Shown here: positions 44,589 through 53,059 of the stretch, piece after piece
Layout: the number at the start of each line of letters is the position of its first letter
Position numbering within the stretch: position 1 is the stretch's first letter
Assembly (NCBI GenBank): GCA_934541105.1
Contig: CAKTDA010000009.1
Coordinates: 1-64,000 of the forward strand
Reading direction: 5' to 3'
Source of the DNA: an uncultured Luteitalea sp.
Lineage (GTDB): Bacteria; Acidobacteriota; Vicinamibacteria; Vicinamibacterales; Vicinamibacteraceae
DNA length: 64,000 nt
Notes under the pieces: model-generated
Told to the model about the DNA's origin: nothing
The model's database searches: none
Seen by the model: only the letters and a program-made list of their open reading frames with translations
Position numbers and translations under genes: made by a program

Positions 44589-46136
44589 TCAGGACGCCGC
44601 GAGTCGGCCCGCCAGGAAGTCGCGCGCCACGGCGGCAGGCTGCTGCCCGAGCGCCTCCACGCGGTAGTTCATCTCGCGCATGCGTTCGACGGTGATGCGC
44701 CCGGCGAGCGCCTCGATTGCGCGGCGCACGTCCGGGTGGCGCAGCAGCGTCGCGGTGCGCGCCACCGGCACGGCATCGTAGGGCGGAAAGTACTGCCGCG
44801 AGTCCTCGAGGTGGACGAGATCGAGCGCGCGGATCAGCCCGGACGTCGCATCGCCGGCAATCAGGTCCACCTGCCCCGACGCAAGCGCGCGGTAGGTCAG
44901 GGAGAGATCCATCGATCGCGGCGGCGCGGCAAGCGAGAGGCCGTAGGCGCTGGCGAGCCCCGCGTACCCATCAGGACGGTCGAGGAACTCGTAGCCGAAG
45001 GCCGCGCGCCACCGCGGCGCCTCGCGTACCGCGTCGTCGATGGTCCGCAACCCGAGCGACCGGGCGTCGCGTCCGCGCACCAGGATCGCGAACGTGTTGT
45101 CGAAGCCGAGCGGCGGCAGCATCGTGCGGCCGCTGCGCGCATAGCGATCGCGCACGGTCTCCATGACGGCAGCTCGGGACGAGCCGAGCGGCTCGTCGAA
45201 CACCGCGGTCAGCGCCGTGCCCGTGTACTCGACGTAGACGTCGATGTCGCCGGCCAGCAGGGCGCGGTCGCAGATCAGCGTGCCCCCGAGATTCAGTCGC
45301 CGATCGACACGGAGATCGGTGTCACGTTCGATTGCCTGCGCGAGGATCTCGCCCAGGATCAACTGCTCGGCGAAGTTCTTCGACCCGACGACCACGACGT
45401 CTCCGCCACGTGCGCTCGACAGCGTCCATGCGCCGGCCGCGCCGAGGGTCACGACAACGGCCGCGGCGACGACGCCACGACGGATGCCGAATGCCCGGCG
45501 CTGCCGCACCTGCCGCTCGGCCACCCACAGCAGGCCGTCCACGACGAGTGCGAGCAGCGCCGCGGGCACGGCCCCGGCGAGGATGACCGTCGTGTCCACC
45601 ATCGACAGCCCGCGGTAGATGTACTCGCCGAGGCCGCCCGCGCCGACTGCCGCCGCAATCGTCGCCGACCCGACGGCCACGACGGCCGCAATCCGCACAC
45701 CGGCGACGATGCTCGGGGCCGCAAGCGGGAGTTCCACCTGCCAGAGCAGTTGCCGCGGCGTCATGCCGAGCGCGACACCGGCTTCGCGGACGGCGCGATC
45801 GATGCCCGTGATGCCCGTGATTGTCGTCCGCAGGATCGGCAGCACGCCGTAGAGCGTCAGCGCGACGATCGCGGTGCGCGAGCCGATGCCACCCAGGAGC
45901 GGCAACGGCAGCAGGAAGCCGAACATCGCGAGGCTCGGGATCGTCTGCACCGCGTTGGCGATGACCACGAGTGGCGCACCGAGGCGCGGACGATGCGCCG
46001 CGGCAATGCCGAGGACGATGCCGATTGCGGCGGCCGACAGCGTGGACACACCCACGAGTCGCAGGTGCTGCAGCAGCAGTGCGAGCACTTCGTCGTGGTG
46101 CTGGAGCCAGAAGTCGAACACGGCCACGGCAGTCAC
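44589..46136 (-). CDS. Osmoprotectant-type ABC importer: fused permease and substrate-binding protein (OpuC/YehYZ-like)
   Basis: A 515-residue fusion. Residues 1-215 are a BPD-type permease with five or six helices and the EAA loop REAGVALGMTPRQLLWQVELPLAAPSIVAGV. After one more helix (GVVAAAVVVTLGAAGAW), residues 240-515 form an OpuAC-type binding domain (VVVGSKNFAEQLILGEILAQAIE, LNLGGTLICDRALLAGDIDVYVEYTGTALTAV, DLIAGDATSGLIRALDLVHLED). The architecture matches importers of glycine betaine, choline or carnitine. The ATG overlaps the ATPase gene's stop (ATGA). The quaternary-amine specificity is from family knowledge and was not tested against cage aromatics here. Confidence 0.92.
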   Translation of the reverse strand: MTAVAVFDFWLQHHDEVLALLLQHLRLVGVSTLSAAAIGIVLGIAAAHRPRLGAPLVVIANAVQTIPSLAMFGFLLPLPLLGGIGSRTAIVALTLYGVLPILRTTITGITGIDRAVREAGVALGMTPRQLLWQVELPLAAPSIVAGVRIAAVVAVGSATIAAAVGAGGLGEYIYRGLSMVDTTVILAGAVPAALLALVVDGLLWVAERQVRQRRAFGIRRGVVAAAVVVTLGAAGAWTLSSARGGDVVVVGSKNFAEQLILGEILAQAIERDTDLRVDRRLNLGGTLICDRALLAGDIDVYVEYTGTALTAVFDEPLGSSRAAVMETVRDRYARSGRTMLPPLGFDNTFAILVRGRDARSLGLRTIDDAVREAPRWRAAFGYEFLDRPDGYAGLASAYGLSLAAPPRSMDLSLTYRALASGQVDLIAGDATSGLIRALDLVHLEDSRQYFPPYDAVPVARTATLLRHPDVRRAIEALAGRITVERMREMNYRVEALGQQPAAVARDFLAGRLAAS

Positions 46137-46927
46137 GACGACCGCTCCGCGCGCGGCTGCCTGGAGGGGCGGGCCTCGCGAAGCGCCGCCACGACCGGAT
46201 CGTCGGAGGTGTCGAACGCGGCGACGTCCACGCAGGTCTGCAGGCCGCCCGCGTCGATGATGCAGAGACGGTCGCCGAGGATGCGGGCTTCGTCGAGATC
46301 GTGCGTGACGATGAGGATCGTCTTGCGGAGTTGCCGCTGCAGGCGCGCCATCTGCTGCTGGAGTTCCGCGCGCGTCATCGCGTCGAGCGCGCCGAAGGGC
46401 TCGTCCATCAGCAGCACGGGCGGATCGGCCGCCAGGGCACGCGCCACGCCCACGCGCTGACGCTGGCCTCCCGAGAGTTCATCGGGCCAGCGCGCCGCGA
46501 ACCGGTCGGCGGGCAGATCCACGAGATCGAGCATCTCGCGCACGCGGGCATCGACGGTCGCAGGCGGCCAGCCCTCGAGGCGGGGCACGACCGCGACGTT
46601 GTCGGCCACGCGCATGTGCGGGAAGAGCCCACCCTCCTGCAGCACGTACCCGATGCGGCGCCGCAGCGCGATGGGGTCCCAGTGGCGCGTGTCGCGCCCA
46701 TCCACGCGCACCACGCCGCTCGTGGGCAGGAGCAGGCCGTTCACGAGGCGCAGCATGGTGGACTTGCCCGCACCGCTGCGCCCGAGCAGCACCACGACTT
46801 CGCCCGTCGCGATTGCCAGCGACACGCCGTCGAGCACGGGCGTCCCGTCCGCATGGCGGAACGAGACCCGGGTGAACTCGACGGCGGCTGCCGGCCTCGG
46901 CGCGGATCCCTCTCCCTCGCCAGTCAC
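46133..46927 (-). CDS. Osmoprotectant-type ABC importer ATP-binding protein (OpuCA-like)
   Basis: ATPase partner of the fused permease/binding protein. Motifs: Walker A VVLLGRSGAGKST, the OpuA-type segment RRRIGYVLQEGGLFPHMRVADNV (Q-loop), signature LSGGQRQRVGVARAL, Walker B VLLMDEPFGALD and the switch His VTHDLDEA. It starts with GTG at 46927, 10 bp after the aminotransferase stop. At 264 residues it lacks the C-terminal CBS domains of osmosensing OpuCA proteins, so regulation by ionic strength through CBS is absent. Confidence 0.92.
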   Translation of the reverse strand: MTGEGEGSAPRPAAAVEFTRVSFRHADGTPVLDGVSLAIATGEVVVLLGRSGAGKSTMLRLVNGLLLPTSGVVRVDGRDTRHWDPIALRRRIGYVLQEGGLFPHMRVADNVAVVPRLEGWPPATVDARVREMLDLVDLPADRFAARWPDELSGGQRQRVGVARALAADPPVLLMDEPFGALDAMTRAELQQQMARLQRQLRKTILIVTHDLDEARILGDRLCIIDAGGLQTCVDVAAFDTSDDPVVAALREARPSRQPRAERSS

Positions 46928-46937
46928 ACCGTCGTCG

Positions 46938-48311
46938 TCAGTCCGACTGCCGGGCGATCTCGCTCGCGTGCTTCTGGATTCTCCCGACGGCCTCGACGAT
47001 GTGGTCCATGTCGGTGCGGGGACCGAGCAGCATCGTCTGCGTGAACCAGACCGCCTCCTGGCACAGCCGGGCGTTCTGCGGGGTGCGGTTGCGTTCGGGC
47101 CACTGCTTCAGCGTCGCGGCGCCGTAGATACGCTGATAGCCGGGTGTCGCGAACGTGTTGGCGAGAAACGGCTCGTCGTTGAGCGGCGCGTAGCCGGAAC
47201 TCGCGGGCACGCCCTCGGCACGCAGCGCCTTCAGGAAGGTCGCGCGCGGCAGGCCCGCGAAACCCGCCGGATCGTACCGGAGCATGTAGAGGTGATAGGC
47301 GTTGCGGGTCACGCCCGGGTATATCTTCGCGGGCGTGATGCCGGGAATCTGCGAGAGTTGCTGCGTGAGGTATGCGGCGTTTGTCTCGCGCCGTGTGGAC
47401 TGCGCCTCGTGGCGCGTCATCTGCGCCAGCAGCAGGGCGCCCTGGAACTCGGTCAGGCGGAGGTTCAGTCCGGTGGCGCGATAGGCGAAGTCGCCGCCGG
47501 CAAGGCCGCGTCCGTTGTTGTGGAATGCGTAGGCCCGCTCGGCGAGTGCCGCATCGTTCGTGATCACGGCGCCGCCCTCGCCGCTGTTCAGGTTCTTGCT
47601 CGCCTGGAAGGAGAAGCAGCCGGCGGTGCCGATCGAGCCGACGTGGCGGCCCTTCCACTGCGCCAGGTGCGACTGGCAGGCGTCCTCGAGCACCGGGATG
47701 CCGCGGGCCGACGCGGTTGCCATGATCGTGTCCATGTCGGCGACCGACCCGCCGAGGTGGACCGGCAGGATCAACCGCGTGCGGTCGGTGATGGCCGCGG
47801 CAATCTTCCCGGCGTCCACCTGGAACGTCTCGATGTCGGTGTCCACGAACACCGGCAGCGCGTGCTGCGCCAGGATGACGTTGATCGTCGCGACGAACGT
47901 GTACGGCGGCACGATCACTTCGTCGCCGGGGCCGATGCCCAGCGCGTTGACGGCGGTGAGCAGCGCGGACGTGCCGTTGGCGGTCGCCACGCAATGCGAC
48001 GTGCCGGTCAGCGCGGCATACCGCGACTCGAACGCCTTGACGCGATCGCCGTTGCCGCGTCCCCAGCGCCCGCTGTCGAGGACGCCGGTGAGTGCGTCGC
48101 GTTCGAGGGCGTCGCGCACCGGCCAGCTCGGGAACGCGGTCGCGCGGACCGGCGTGCCGCCGAGCACGGCCGGCTTGCCGCCGGCGGCAAGGGATGGCTG
48201 GCGCGCGGCAGCGCTCCGTGTGGTCGCCGCGGACGGGCGGGCCATGGCGAGCGAGGCACCACCGGCGGCAACGGTGCCGAGGAACCTGCGTCGTGAACGA
48301 TCGACGGTCAT
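46938..48311 (-). CDS. Tat-signal DegT/DnrJ/EryC1/StrS family aminotransferase
   Basis: PLP-dependent sugar-aminotransferase-fold protein of 457 residues. The first 40 residues are a Tat signal (SRRRFLGTVAAGGASLAMA), which is unusual because most DegT enzymes are cytoplasmic. The fold-type I motifs are intact: VATANGTSALLTAVNALG, DEVIVPPYTFVATINVIL, PVLEDACQSHLA and the Schiff-base Lys in GCFSFQASKNLNSGEGG. Tat export would let it fold with PLP before transport. The ATG overlaps the ceramidase-like gene's stop (ATGA), so it belongs to the same unit. Nucleotide-sugar substrates would not be expected outside the cytoplasm, so the real substrate is an open question. Confidence 0.9.
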   Translation of the reverse strand: MTVDRSRRRFLGTVAAGGASLAMARPSAATTRSAAARQPSLAAGGKPAVLGGTPVRATAFPSWPVRDALERDALTGVLDSGRWGRGNGDRVKAFESRYAALTGTSHCVATANGTSALLTAVNALGIGPGDEVIVPPYTFVATINVILAQHALPVFVDTDIETFQVDAGKIAAAITDRTRLILPVHLGGSVADMDTIMATASARGIPVLEDACQSHLAQWKGRHVGSIGTAGCFSFQASKNLNSGEGGAVITNDAALAERAYAFHNNGRGLAGGDFAYRATGLNLRLTEFQGALLLAQMTRHEAQSTRRETNAAYLTQQLSQIPGITPAKIYPGVTRNAYHLYMLRYDPAGFAGLPRATFLKALRAEGVPASSGYAPLNDEPFLANTFATPGYQRIYGAATLKQWPERNRTPQNARLCQEAVWFTQTMLLGPRTDMDHIVEAVGRIQKHASEIARQSD

Positions 48312-49651
48312 CGTGTCCTCCTCATCAGCCGATCGAGCGCGGTGAAGATCCGGTCCTCCACCGTCGCGTCGAACGGCCCGGGGCGGCCGTAGTAGAGCAG
48401 CGCGCCGCCTCCTTCGTATCCACCTTCATCGAGCACGCGCCGGCTGGGCACGTACCCGAACACGTCGTTGGCGTAGCCGATGGGCCACACGTTGTCGTCG
48501 GGATTGTCGCGCCGCAGGCGCAGCGCGTAGTCCACGACCACTTCCCCGCCGATCGCGACGAGCGTGAGGTCGTCACTGAAGCGCCAGACCTGCAGCGGAA
48601 TCTTCTGCGACGTCGGCAACCCGCCGCCCTTCGTGCGCATCTCGTCCATCAGCCGTGCATGGCGCGCGACGTACGGATCGGCGAGCCCGAACCGCTGCTT
48701 CCACTCCTCGGGCGTCAGGGCCTTCTCGAACGGCAGTTCCGGCCATTCCATGGCGGCCCGGGTGGGCCCGTCGACGAGCGTCAACTGCGGCAGCGCCTGG
48801 CTCACGGCGCGGGCGAGGGCCTGCCCGTGCTGCTCGACGTGCGTGCGCTCGCCGCGCGGCTTCGGGTTGGCGTCGCCGCCGCACCCGCTCATGAAGAGCG
48901 CCGTCAGCTCGGGATGCGCGGCTTCGAGTGCCGCCTGCGCAACGCCCGCATAGTCGCCGTGCCACTCGACATGGGTCGCAGGCAGCGTCGTGTTGTGGCA
49001 GGCGTAGCTGAAGAGCACCGCGCGCGGCTTGCCGTCCATGTCCACGCGCAGCATCGGCACGCGATGATCGACAGGACCATCGGGCGCGAACTGCACCCGG
49101 CGGTTCGCCGCAAAGTCCACGCTCGTGTGCCCGGCGTGCAGCGTTGCCGGCGCGAGGGCCTGCAGCGCGGCGCCGACGATGTCCACGATCTGTGTCTCGA
49201 GCGTCGCCGTGTAGGCCTCGATGTCGGCAACCTGCTGCGGCGTGACGTCGTACGCCACGAGCAGCTGGGCGTCCACGACGGGGCCGCTGTGCGTGTGGCT
49301 GGCGGCGAGGAGCAGCCGCTCGCGCGGCAGGCCGTACCGCGTCGTCACCGCCGCTCCAATCCGCTCGGACATGCCCGTCGTCACGCCGAGCAGATCGAGT
49401 GCGACGACGACGAGTCGGCCGCCGCTCCCGTCGTCGAGCGCGAGTGCCTTGGCGTGGAGCGGCTGCGCGGTGCCCTGCGCGGGCTGCGTGCGGGCCGCAA
49501 AGCCCGCCATCCACAGCGCCGCACGCGGCGTGATGTCCGCCGTTGCCACGCCGGCGCGCCAGGCGGTGGCAGCCGTGGCGCGCAGCGGCAGCGCGGCTGC
49601 GGCGGCGGTGGCAGTGGCGGTGACGAGGAACGTCCGGCGATCGATGGTCAT
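48308..49651 (-). CDS. Exported neutral/alkaline non-lysosomal ceramidase-like protein
   Basis: A 447-residue protein with a Tat-like signal (DRRTFLVTATATAAAAALPL). The body matches the neutral ceramidase N-terminal family: RAGVATADITPRAALWMAGF, VVVALDLLGVT, LLLAASHTHSGPVVD (zinc His), LFSYACHNTTLP, WHGDYAGVAQAALE and ALFMSGCGGDANPKPRG. It is shorter than eukaryotic and Pseudomonas ceramidases and lacks their C-terminal domain, so hydrolysis of ceramide is not certain; many such proteins in Acidobacteria have no assigned substrate. It is coupled by ATGA overlaps to both neighbours. The active-site Ser/His landmarks are seen; substrate is inferred. Confidence 0.88.
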   Translation of the reverse strand: MTIDRRTFLVTATATAAAAALPLRATAATAWRAGVATADITPRAALWMAGFAARTQPAQGTAQPLHAKALALDDGSGGRLVVVALDLLGVTTGMSERIGAAVTTRYGLPRERLLLAASHTHSGPVVDAQLLVAYDVTPQQVADIEAYTATLETQIVDIVGAALQALAPATLHAGHTSVDFAANRRVQFAPDGPVDHRVPMLRVDMDGKPRAVLFSYACHNTTLPATHVEWHGDYAGVAQAALEAAHPELTALFMSGCGGDANPKPRGERTHVEQHGQALARAVSQALPQLTLVDGPTRAAMEWPELPFEKALTPEEWKQRFGLADPYVARHARLMDEMRTKGGGLPTSQKIPLQVWRFSDDLTLVAIGGEVVVDYALRLRRDNPDDNVWPIGYANDVFGYVPSRRVLDEGGYEGGGALLYYGRPGPFDATVEDRIFTALDRLMRRTR

Positions 49652-50970
49652 GGTCGTGAGTCGAAGCTCCTGTGGACGACGCCGCCCTTCATCACGAACC
49701 CGACGCGCGTCATCTGCGTGATGTCGGCAAGCGGGTCGCCGGGCACCGCGACGAGATCGGCGGCCATCCCGGCAGCCACGGTGCCGAGTTCCTTCTCCAT
49801 GCCGATCACTTCGGCGGCGAGGCTCGTGGCAGCCTTGATGGCGGCCATCGGGGGCATGCCCGCCTCGACCATGTACACGAACTCGCGGCCGTTCTCGCCG
49901 TGCGGCGCCACGCCCTGGTCGGTGCCGAACGCGATCTTCACGCCCGCCTTCCAGGCGCGGGCGAGCGTGTCCTGGATCTGCGGACCGATCGCGGCGGCCT
50001 TGGGGCGCACGACCTCGGGAAAGTACCCGTCGATCTTCGCCTTCTCGGCAACGAAGCGGCCGGCGCTGACGGTGGGCACGTACCACGTGCCCCGCTCCTT
50101 CATGGCCGCCATCACCTCGTCGGTCATGTAGGTGCCGTGCTCGATCGTGTGGACGCCGGCGCGGACGGCGCGCAGCATGCCCTCGGTGCCGTGCGCGTGC
50201 GCGGCCACCTTCATGCCGTAGTCACGCGCGGTCTGCACGACGGCCACCAGTTCCTCCTCGGTGAAGAGCGGCGCCTGTCCGCTCTTCGCGAGGCTCAGCA
50301 CGCCGCCCGTGGCGGCAATCTTGATGAGATCAGCGCCGTCCTTGTAGCGCTGCCTGACCGCGGCGCGCATCTGGTCGGGTCCGTTGGCAACGAGGGTGCG
50401 CGGTGCGAGCAGTTCCTGCAGTTCCATCGCGAGGCCGTTCGTCGGGTCGCCGTGGCCGCCCGTCGTGCTGACACTGCCGGCGGCGATGATTCGCGGGCCC
50501 ACGATCCAGCCGCGCGCAATCGCGTCGCGCAGCGACTGGTTCAGCCGGTTGCCGGCCCCGCAATCACGCACGGTCGTGAAGCCGGCCAGCAGCGTGCGCT
50601 TCACGTACATCGTCGCGCGCAGTGCCTCGTCTGACGGGTTCATGAAGAACCCCTCGGTGTAGCTCGTGGGCGACTGCTCGCCCGAGACATGGACGTGCAG
50701 GTCCATGAGCCCGGGCATCAGCGTCGCCGTGCGGAGATCGATCACGGTGTCGCCGCTGGCGGGCGACGCATAGCCCTCGGTGATTGCGACGATGCGGTCG
50801 CCTTCGACGACGACCGTCACGGCGGTGCGGGCGGTGGCCGCGACACCGTCGATCAGGCGGCCGGCGTGAATGAGCGTCCTGCCGGTGGCCGTCGCCGGCA
50901 CCGACGCCAGGGCCACGACCAGCATGGCCGCGAACAGCCATCTCGACACGCGCATCGTCTGTAGCCTCAC
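49648..50970 (-). CDS. Exported metal-dependent amidohydrolase (imidazolonepropionase/prolidase-like)
   Basis: Amidohydrolase-superfamily enzyme of about 440 residues with a signal peptide (WLFAAMLVVALASVPATA). Motifs in order: LMPGLMDLHVHVSG (metal HxH), carboxylated-Lys region DLIKIAATGG, VAAHAHGTEGMLRAVRAGVHTIEHGT with two metal His, and IAFGTDQGVAPHGEN with the catalytic Asp. The C-terminal beta-domain carries GTVAAGMAADLVAVPGDPL. The sequence is typical of secreted Xaa-Pro or aryl-amide hydrolase-like members. The start is the GTG at 50970, which overlaps the cupin stop (GTGA), or the ATG at 50955. Co-transcribed with the ceramidase-like gene. Confidence 0.9.
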   Translation of the reverse strand: MRLQTMRVSRWLFAAMLVVALASVPATATGRTLIHAGRLIDGVAATARTAVTVVVEGDRIVAITEGYASPASGDTVIDLRTATLMPGLMDLHVHVSGEQSPTSYTEGFFMNPSDEALRATMYVKRTLLAGFTTVRDCGAGNRLNQSLRDAIARGWIVGPRIIAAGSVSTTGGHGDPTNGLAMELQELLAPRTLVANGPDQMRAAVRQRYKDGADLIKIAATGGVLSLAKSGQAPLFTEEELVAVVQTARDYGMKVAAHAHGTEGMLRAVRAGVHTIEHGTYMTDEVMAAMKERGTWYVPTVSAGRFVAEKAKIDGYFPEVVRPKAAAIGPQIQDTLARAWKAGVKIAFGTDQGVAPHGENGREFVYMVEAGMPPMAAIKAATSLAAEVIGMEKELGTVAAGMAADLVAVPGDPLADITQMTRVGFVMKGGVVHRSFDSRP

Positions 50971-51302
50971 CTGGCGTCGCGCAGCATCACGAGCAGCATG
51001 CGGGCCGACTCGGGTGCGTCCACCGCGTGGGGCACGTTCGCCGGCAGGCGGACGATCGTGCCGGGCGCCGCGTTCACCGCCGTGCCACCGATGTCGAGCG
51101 TCAGCCGGCCCTCGAGCACGAGCACGAGCGCGTCGAACGCCGAGGTGTGCTCGGTGAGCCCCTGCCCTTCGTCGAAGGAGAACAGCGTCACGTTGCCGCC
51201 ACTGGTCTTCGCGAGGATGCGGCTCGCAATGCCATGCGCGGTCGGGGTCACGAGGTCGTGAAGCACCAGGGCTTCGGCGGGGGGTAATGTGGGAGCAGCC
51301 AT
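50967..51302 (-). CDS. Small cupin-domain protein
   Basis: A 111-residue single-domain cupin, probably cytoplasmic. The two cupin motifs are present in relaxed form: G-x-x-x-x-H-x-x-x-x-D-A around GLTEHTSAFDALVLVLEGRL, and PGTIVRLPANVPHAVDA with the second His. A clear Shine-Dalgarno (GGAGG, 6 bp) precedes the ATG at 51302. First gene of the long minus-strand unit that continues into the amidohydrolase gene by a GTGA overlap. Ligand or enzymatic activity unknown. Confidence 0.9.
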   Translation of the reverse strand: MAAPTLPPAEALVLHDLVTPTAHGIASRILAKTSGGNVTLFSFDEGQGLTEHTSAFDALVLVLEGRLTLDIGGTAVNAAPGTIVRLPANVPHAVDAPESARMLLVMLRDAR

Positions 51303-51384
51303 GAGTTCGTCCTCCGGGATGAATCGGTTCGCCCTATAGCCTATCCCCGCAGGCCGATTCCGGCGTGATGCGAGCGGTGCCGGG

Positions 51385-52956
51385 CTAGATCGAAGGCCGC
51401 CGCGGCGCCGAGGCGTACACGATCGCGCGCTGCAGGTGCATGGATGCGCCGGGAGTCGGGTTCGTCATCACGAGGCGCACGGTGTGTCGCCCTTCAGGGA
51501 GGCCGTAGCGCCAGAACGGGATGAAGCGCCGCGGCGCCCGGGCCGTCGGCAGCTCGACGGTCTCCACCTTCGCATCGTCGATGAACACGTCCACGCGCAG
51601 CACGTGGTCGCGGTCGTCATCACTGCGGACGTCGCCCTGGATGGCAAAGCCGATGCCCTCAAACGTGAAGGTCGTCTCGTTCCCCTTCGCGAGGCGCGAG
51701 AGGAGGACCTCGCCGACCGGGTGGTGCCCCTCGAAGTTCTGCTCGAGCCGAACCGTCTTCGGGCCCTGCGTCGCGATGACGACGGCATCGCCGTCCTCGC
51801 GGCCGCCTTCACGCGCAATCATCGCGATGGCGTGGCCGTACGACAGCCGGTAGGCATCGGCGAGCGAGATCGTCGTGTGCGCGAACGGCAGCGCCTCGAT
51901 TTCGTCGAGCCCCTGCCTCCAGTAGGCGGGGATGCGGTCGAAGCCGAGGATCGTGCCGAGCACGCCGGCCGCGGTCGCCGGGTTGCAGTCGGAGTCCTGC
52001 CCGGCGCGCGTGGCAATCGAGATCGTGCGGGTCATGTCGCCGTTGCCATACAGCAGCCCGAGCACCACGTACGCGGCGTTGATGCGGGCGTCGATGTTGA
52101 ATGCGTGAAAGACGCCGTGCGGGCAGCCGACGTCCTCGGCATGGGTGCGCTGCAATTCGAACCATGCCCGCTTCCAGTCGGTGGGATGCTCGCGGTGGAG
52201 CCGGATCGTGTCGCTGATCGTCTTGTGGAACCGGCTGGCGGCTGGAATCGTCTCGAGCGCGCGCGTCACGACCGTGGGCACGTCGTCGTGCACGAACGCG
52301 AGCGAGTACATCGCGGCCACGAACACGCCGCCGTACCAGCCGTCGCCGGAGTTCATGATGTGGCCCACCGTGTCGGCATACGCGGAGGCCGCATTGGGCA
52401 TGCCCGGCGTCATGAGGCCGATGAAGTCCGCCTCGATCTGGAAGTCGATGTCGTCGGCCTCCGGGTTGTTGCGCCAGTGGCCGCTCTCTGGTGGCGCAAG
52501 CCCGCGCAGCACGTTGTAGCGGGCCATCTGGTTGGCGTGCCACAACTGGTAGCCGGCATTGGCGAGCGCCCGCGCGAACGTCTCGGCCGACGCGTCGAGC
52601 CCGTGCCGCTCGATGACGTCCACGAACGTGAGGTCCACGTAGACGTCGTCGTAGAGGCCGGGGCTGCGCTCGAAGGTCTCGCGCAGGTAGCCGCGATACC
52701 AGGCAATCGGCGTGTCGTCGCCGATGAACGTCCCGTTGTACTTGAACTCCGTCGGGCCGCCGAACGTCACGCCAATCGTCTGCCCGGCCCAGCCCCCGCG
52801 GATCTTGTCGCGCAGCACGGCCTTCGACAGGCGCAGCTCCTGTGGCACGCCCGGTGAGGCAGCCGCGGCCTGTTGGGCCTCGACGACCGTGGCGAACGCG
52901 AACGGCAGCACGCTGCCGCCGAGCAGGACCATGAGGGCACGCATCGCTCGCTGCAT
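51385..52956 (-). CDS. Exported ADP-ribosylglycohydrolase-family protein
   Basis: A 523-residue protein with a signal (ALMVLLGGSVLPFAFATVVEAQ). Residues 40-370 match the ADP-ribosylglycohydrolase (ARH) fold: DKIRGGWAGQTIGVTFGGPTEF, IGDDTPIAWYRGYL (first metal cluster), and RAGQDSDCNPATAAGVLGTILG (second metal cluster). A C-terminal beta-domain of about 130 residues follows (FEGHHPVGEVLLSRL, LRVDVFIDDAKVETVELP), suggesting binding of a carbohydrate. Secretion makes reversal of intracellular ADP-ribosylation unlikely; similar proteins are common in polysaccharide-degrading bacteria. It lies 82 bp upstream of the cupin gene in the same direction and is divergent from the sigma factor gene (103 bp). 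Confidence 0.9.
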   Translation of the reverse strand: MQRAMRALMVLLGGSVLPFAFATVVEAQQAAAASPGVPQELRLSKAVLRDKIRGGWAGQTIGVTFGGPTEFKYNGTFIGDDTPIAWYRGYLRETFERSPGLYDDVYVDLTFVDVIERHGLDASAETFARALANAGYQLWHANQMARYNVLRGLAPPESGHWRNNPEADDIDFQIEADFIGLMTPGMPNAASAYADTVGHIMNSGDGWYGGVFVAAMYSLAFVHDDVPTVVTRALETIPAASRFHKTISDTIRLHREHPTDWKRAWFELQRTHAEDVGCPHGVFHAFNIDARINAAYVVLGLLYGNGDMTRTISIATRAGQDSDCNPATAAGVLGTILGFDRIPAYWRQGLDEIEALPFAHTTISLADAYRLSYGHAIAMIAREGGREDGDAVVIATQGPKTVRLEQNFEGHHPVGEVLLSRLAKGNETTFTFEGIGFAIQGDVRSDDDRDHVLRVDVFIDDAKVETVELPTARAPRRFIPFWRYGLPEGRHTVRLVMTNPTPGASMHLQRAIVYASAPRRPSI

Positions 52957-53059
52957 GGCTGGGATGGTACGCCCGGTGTCAAATCGTGCGCACGCCCGGC
53001 GTCGGCACGGAGCGGCACGCACGCAGCCCTTGCGGTGATGCCGTTCGTGTAGATTGCCC

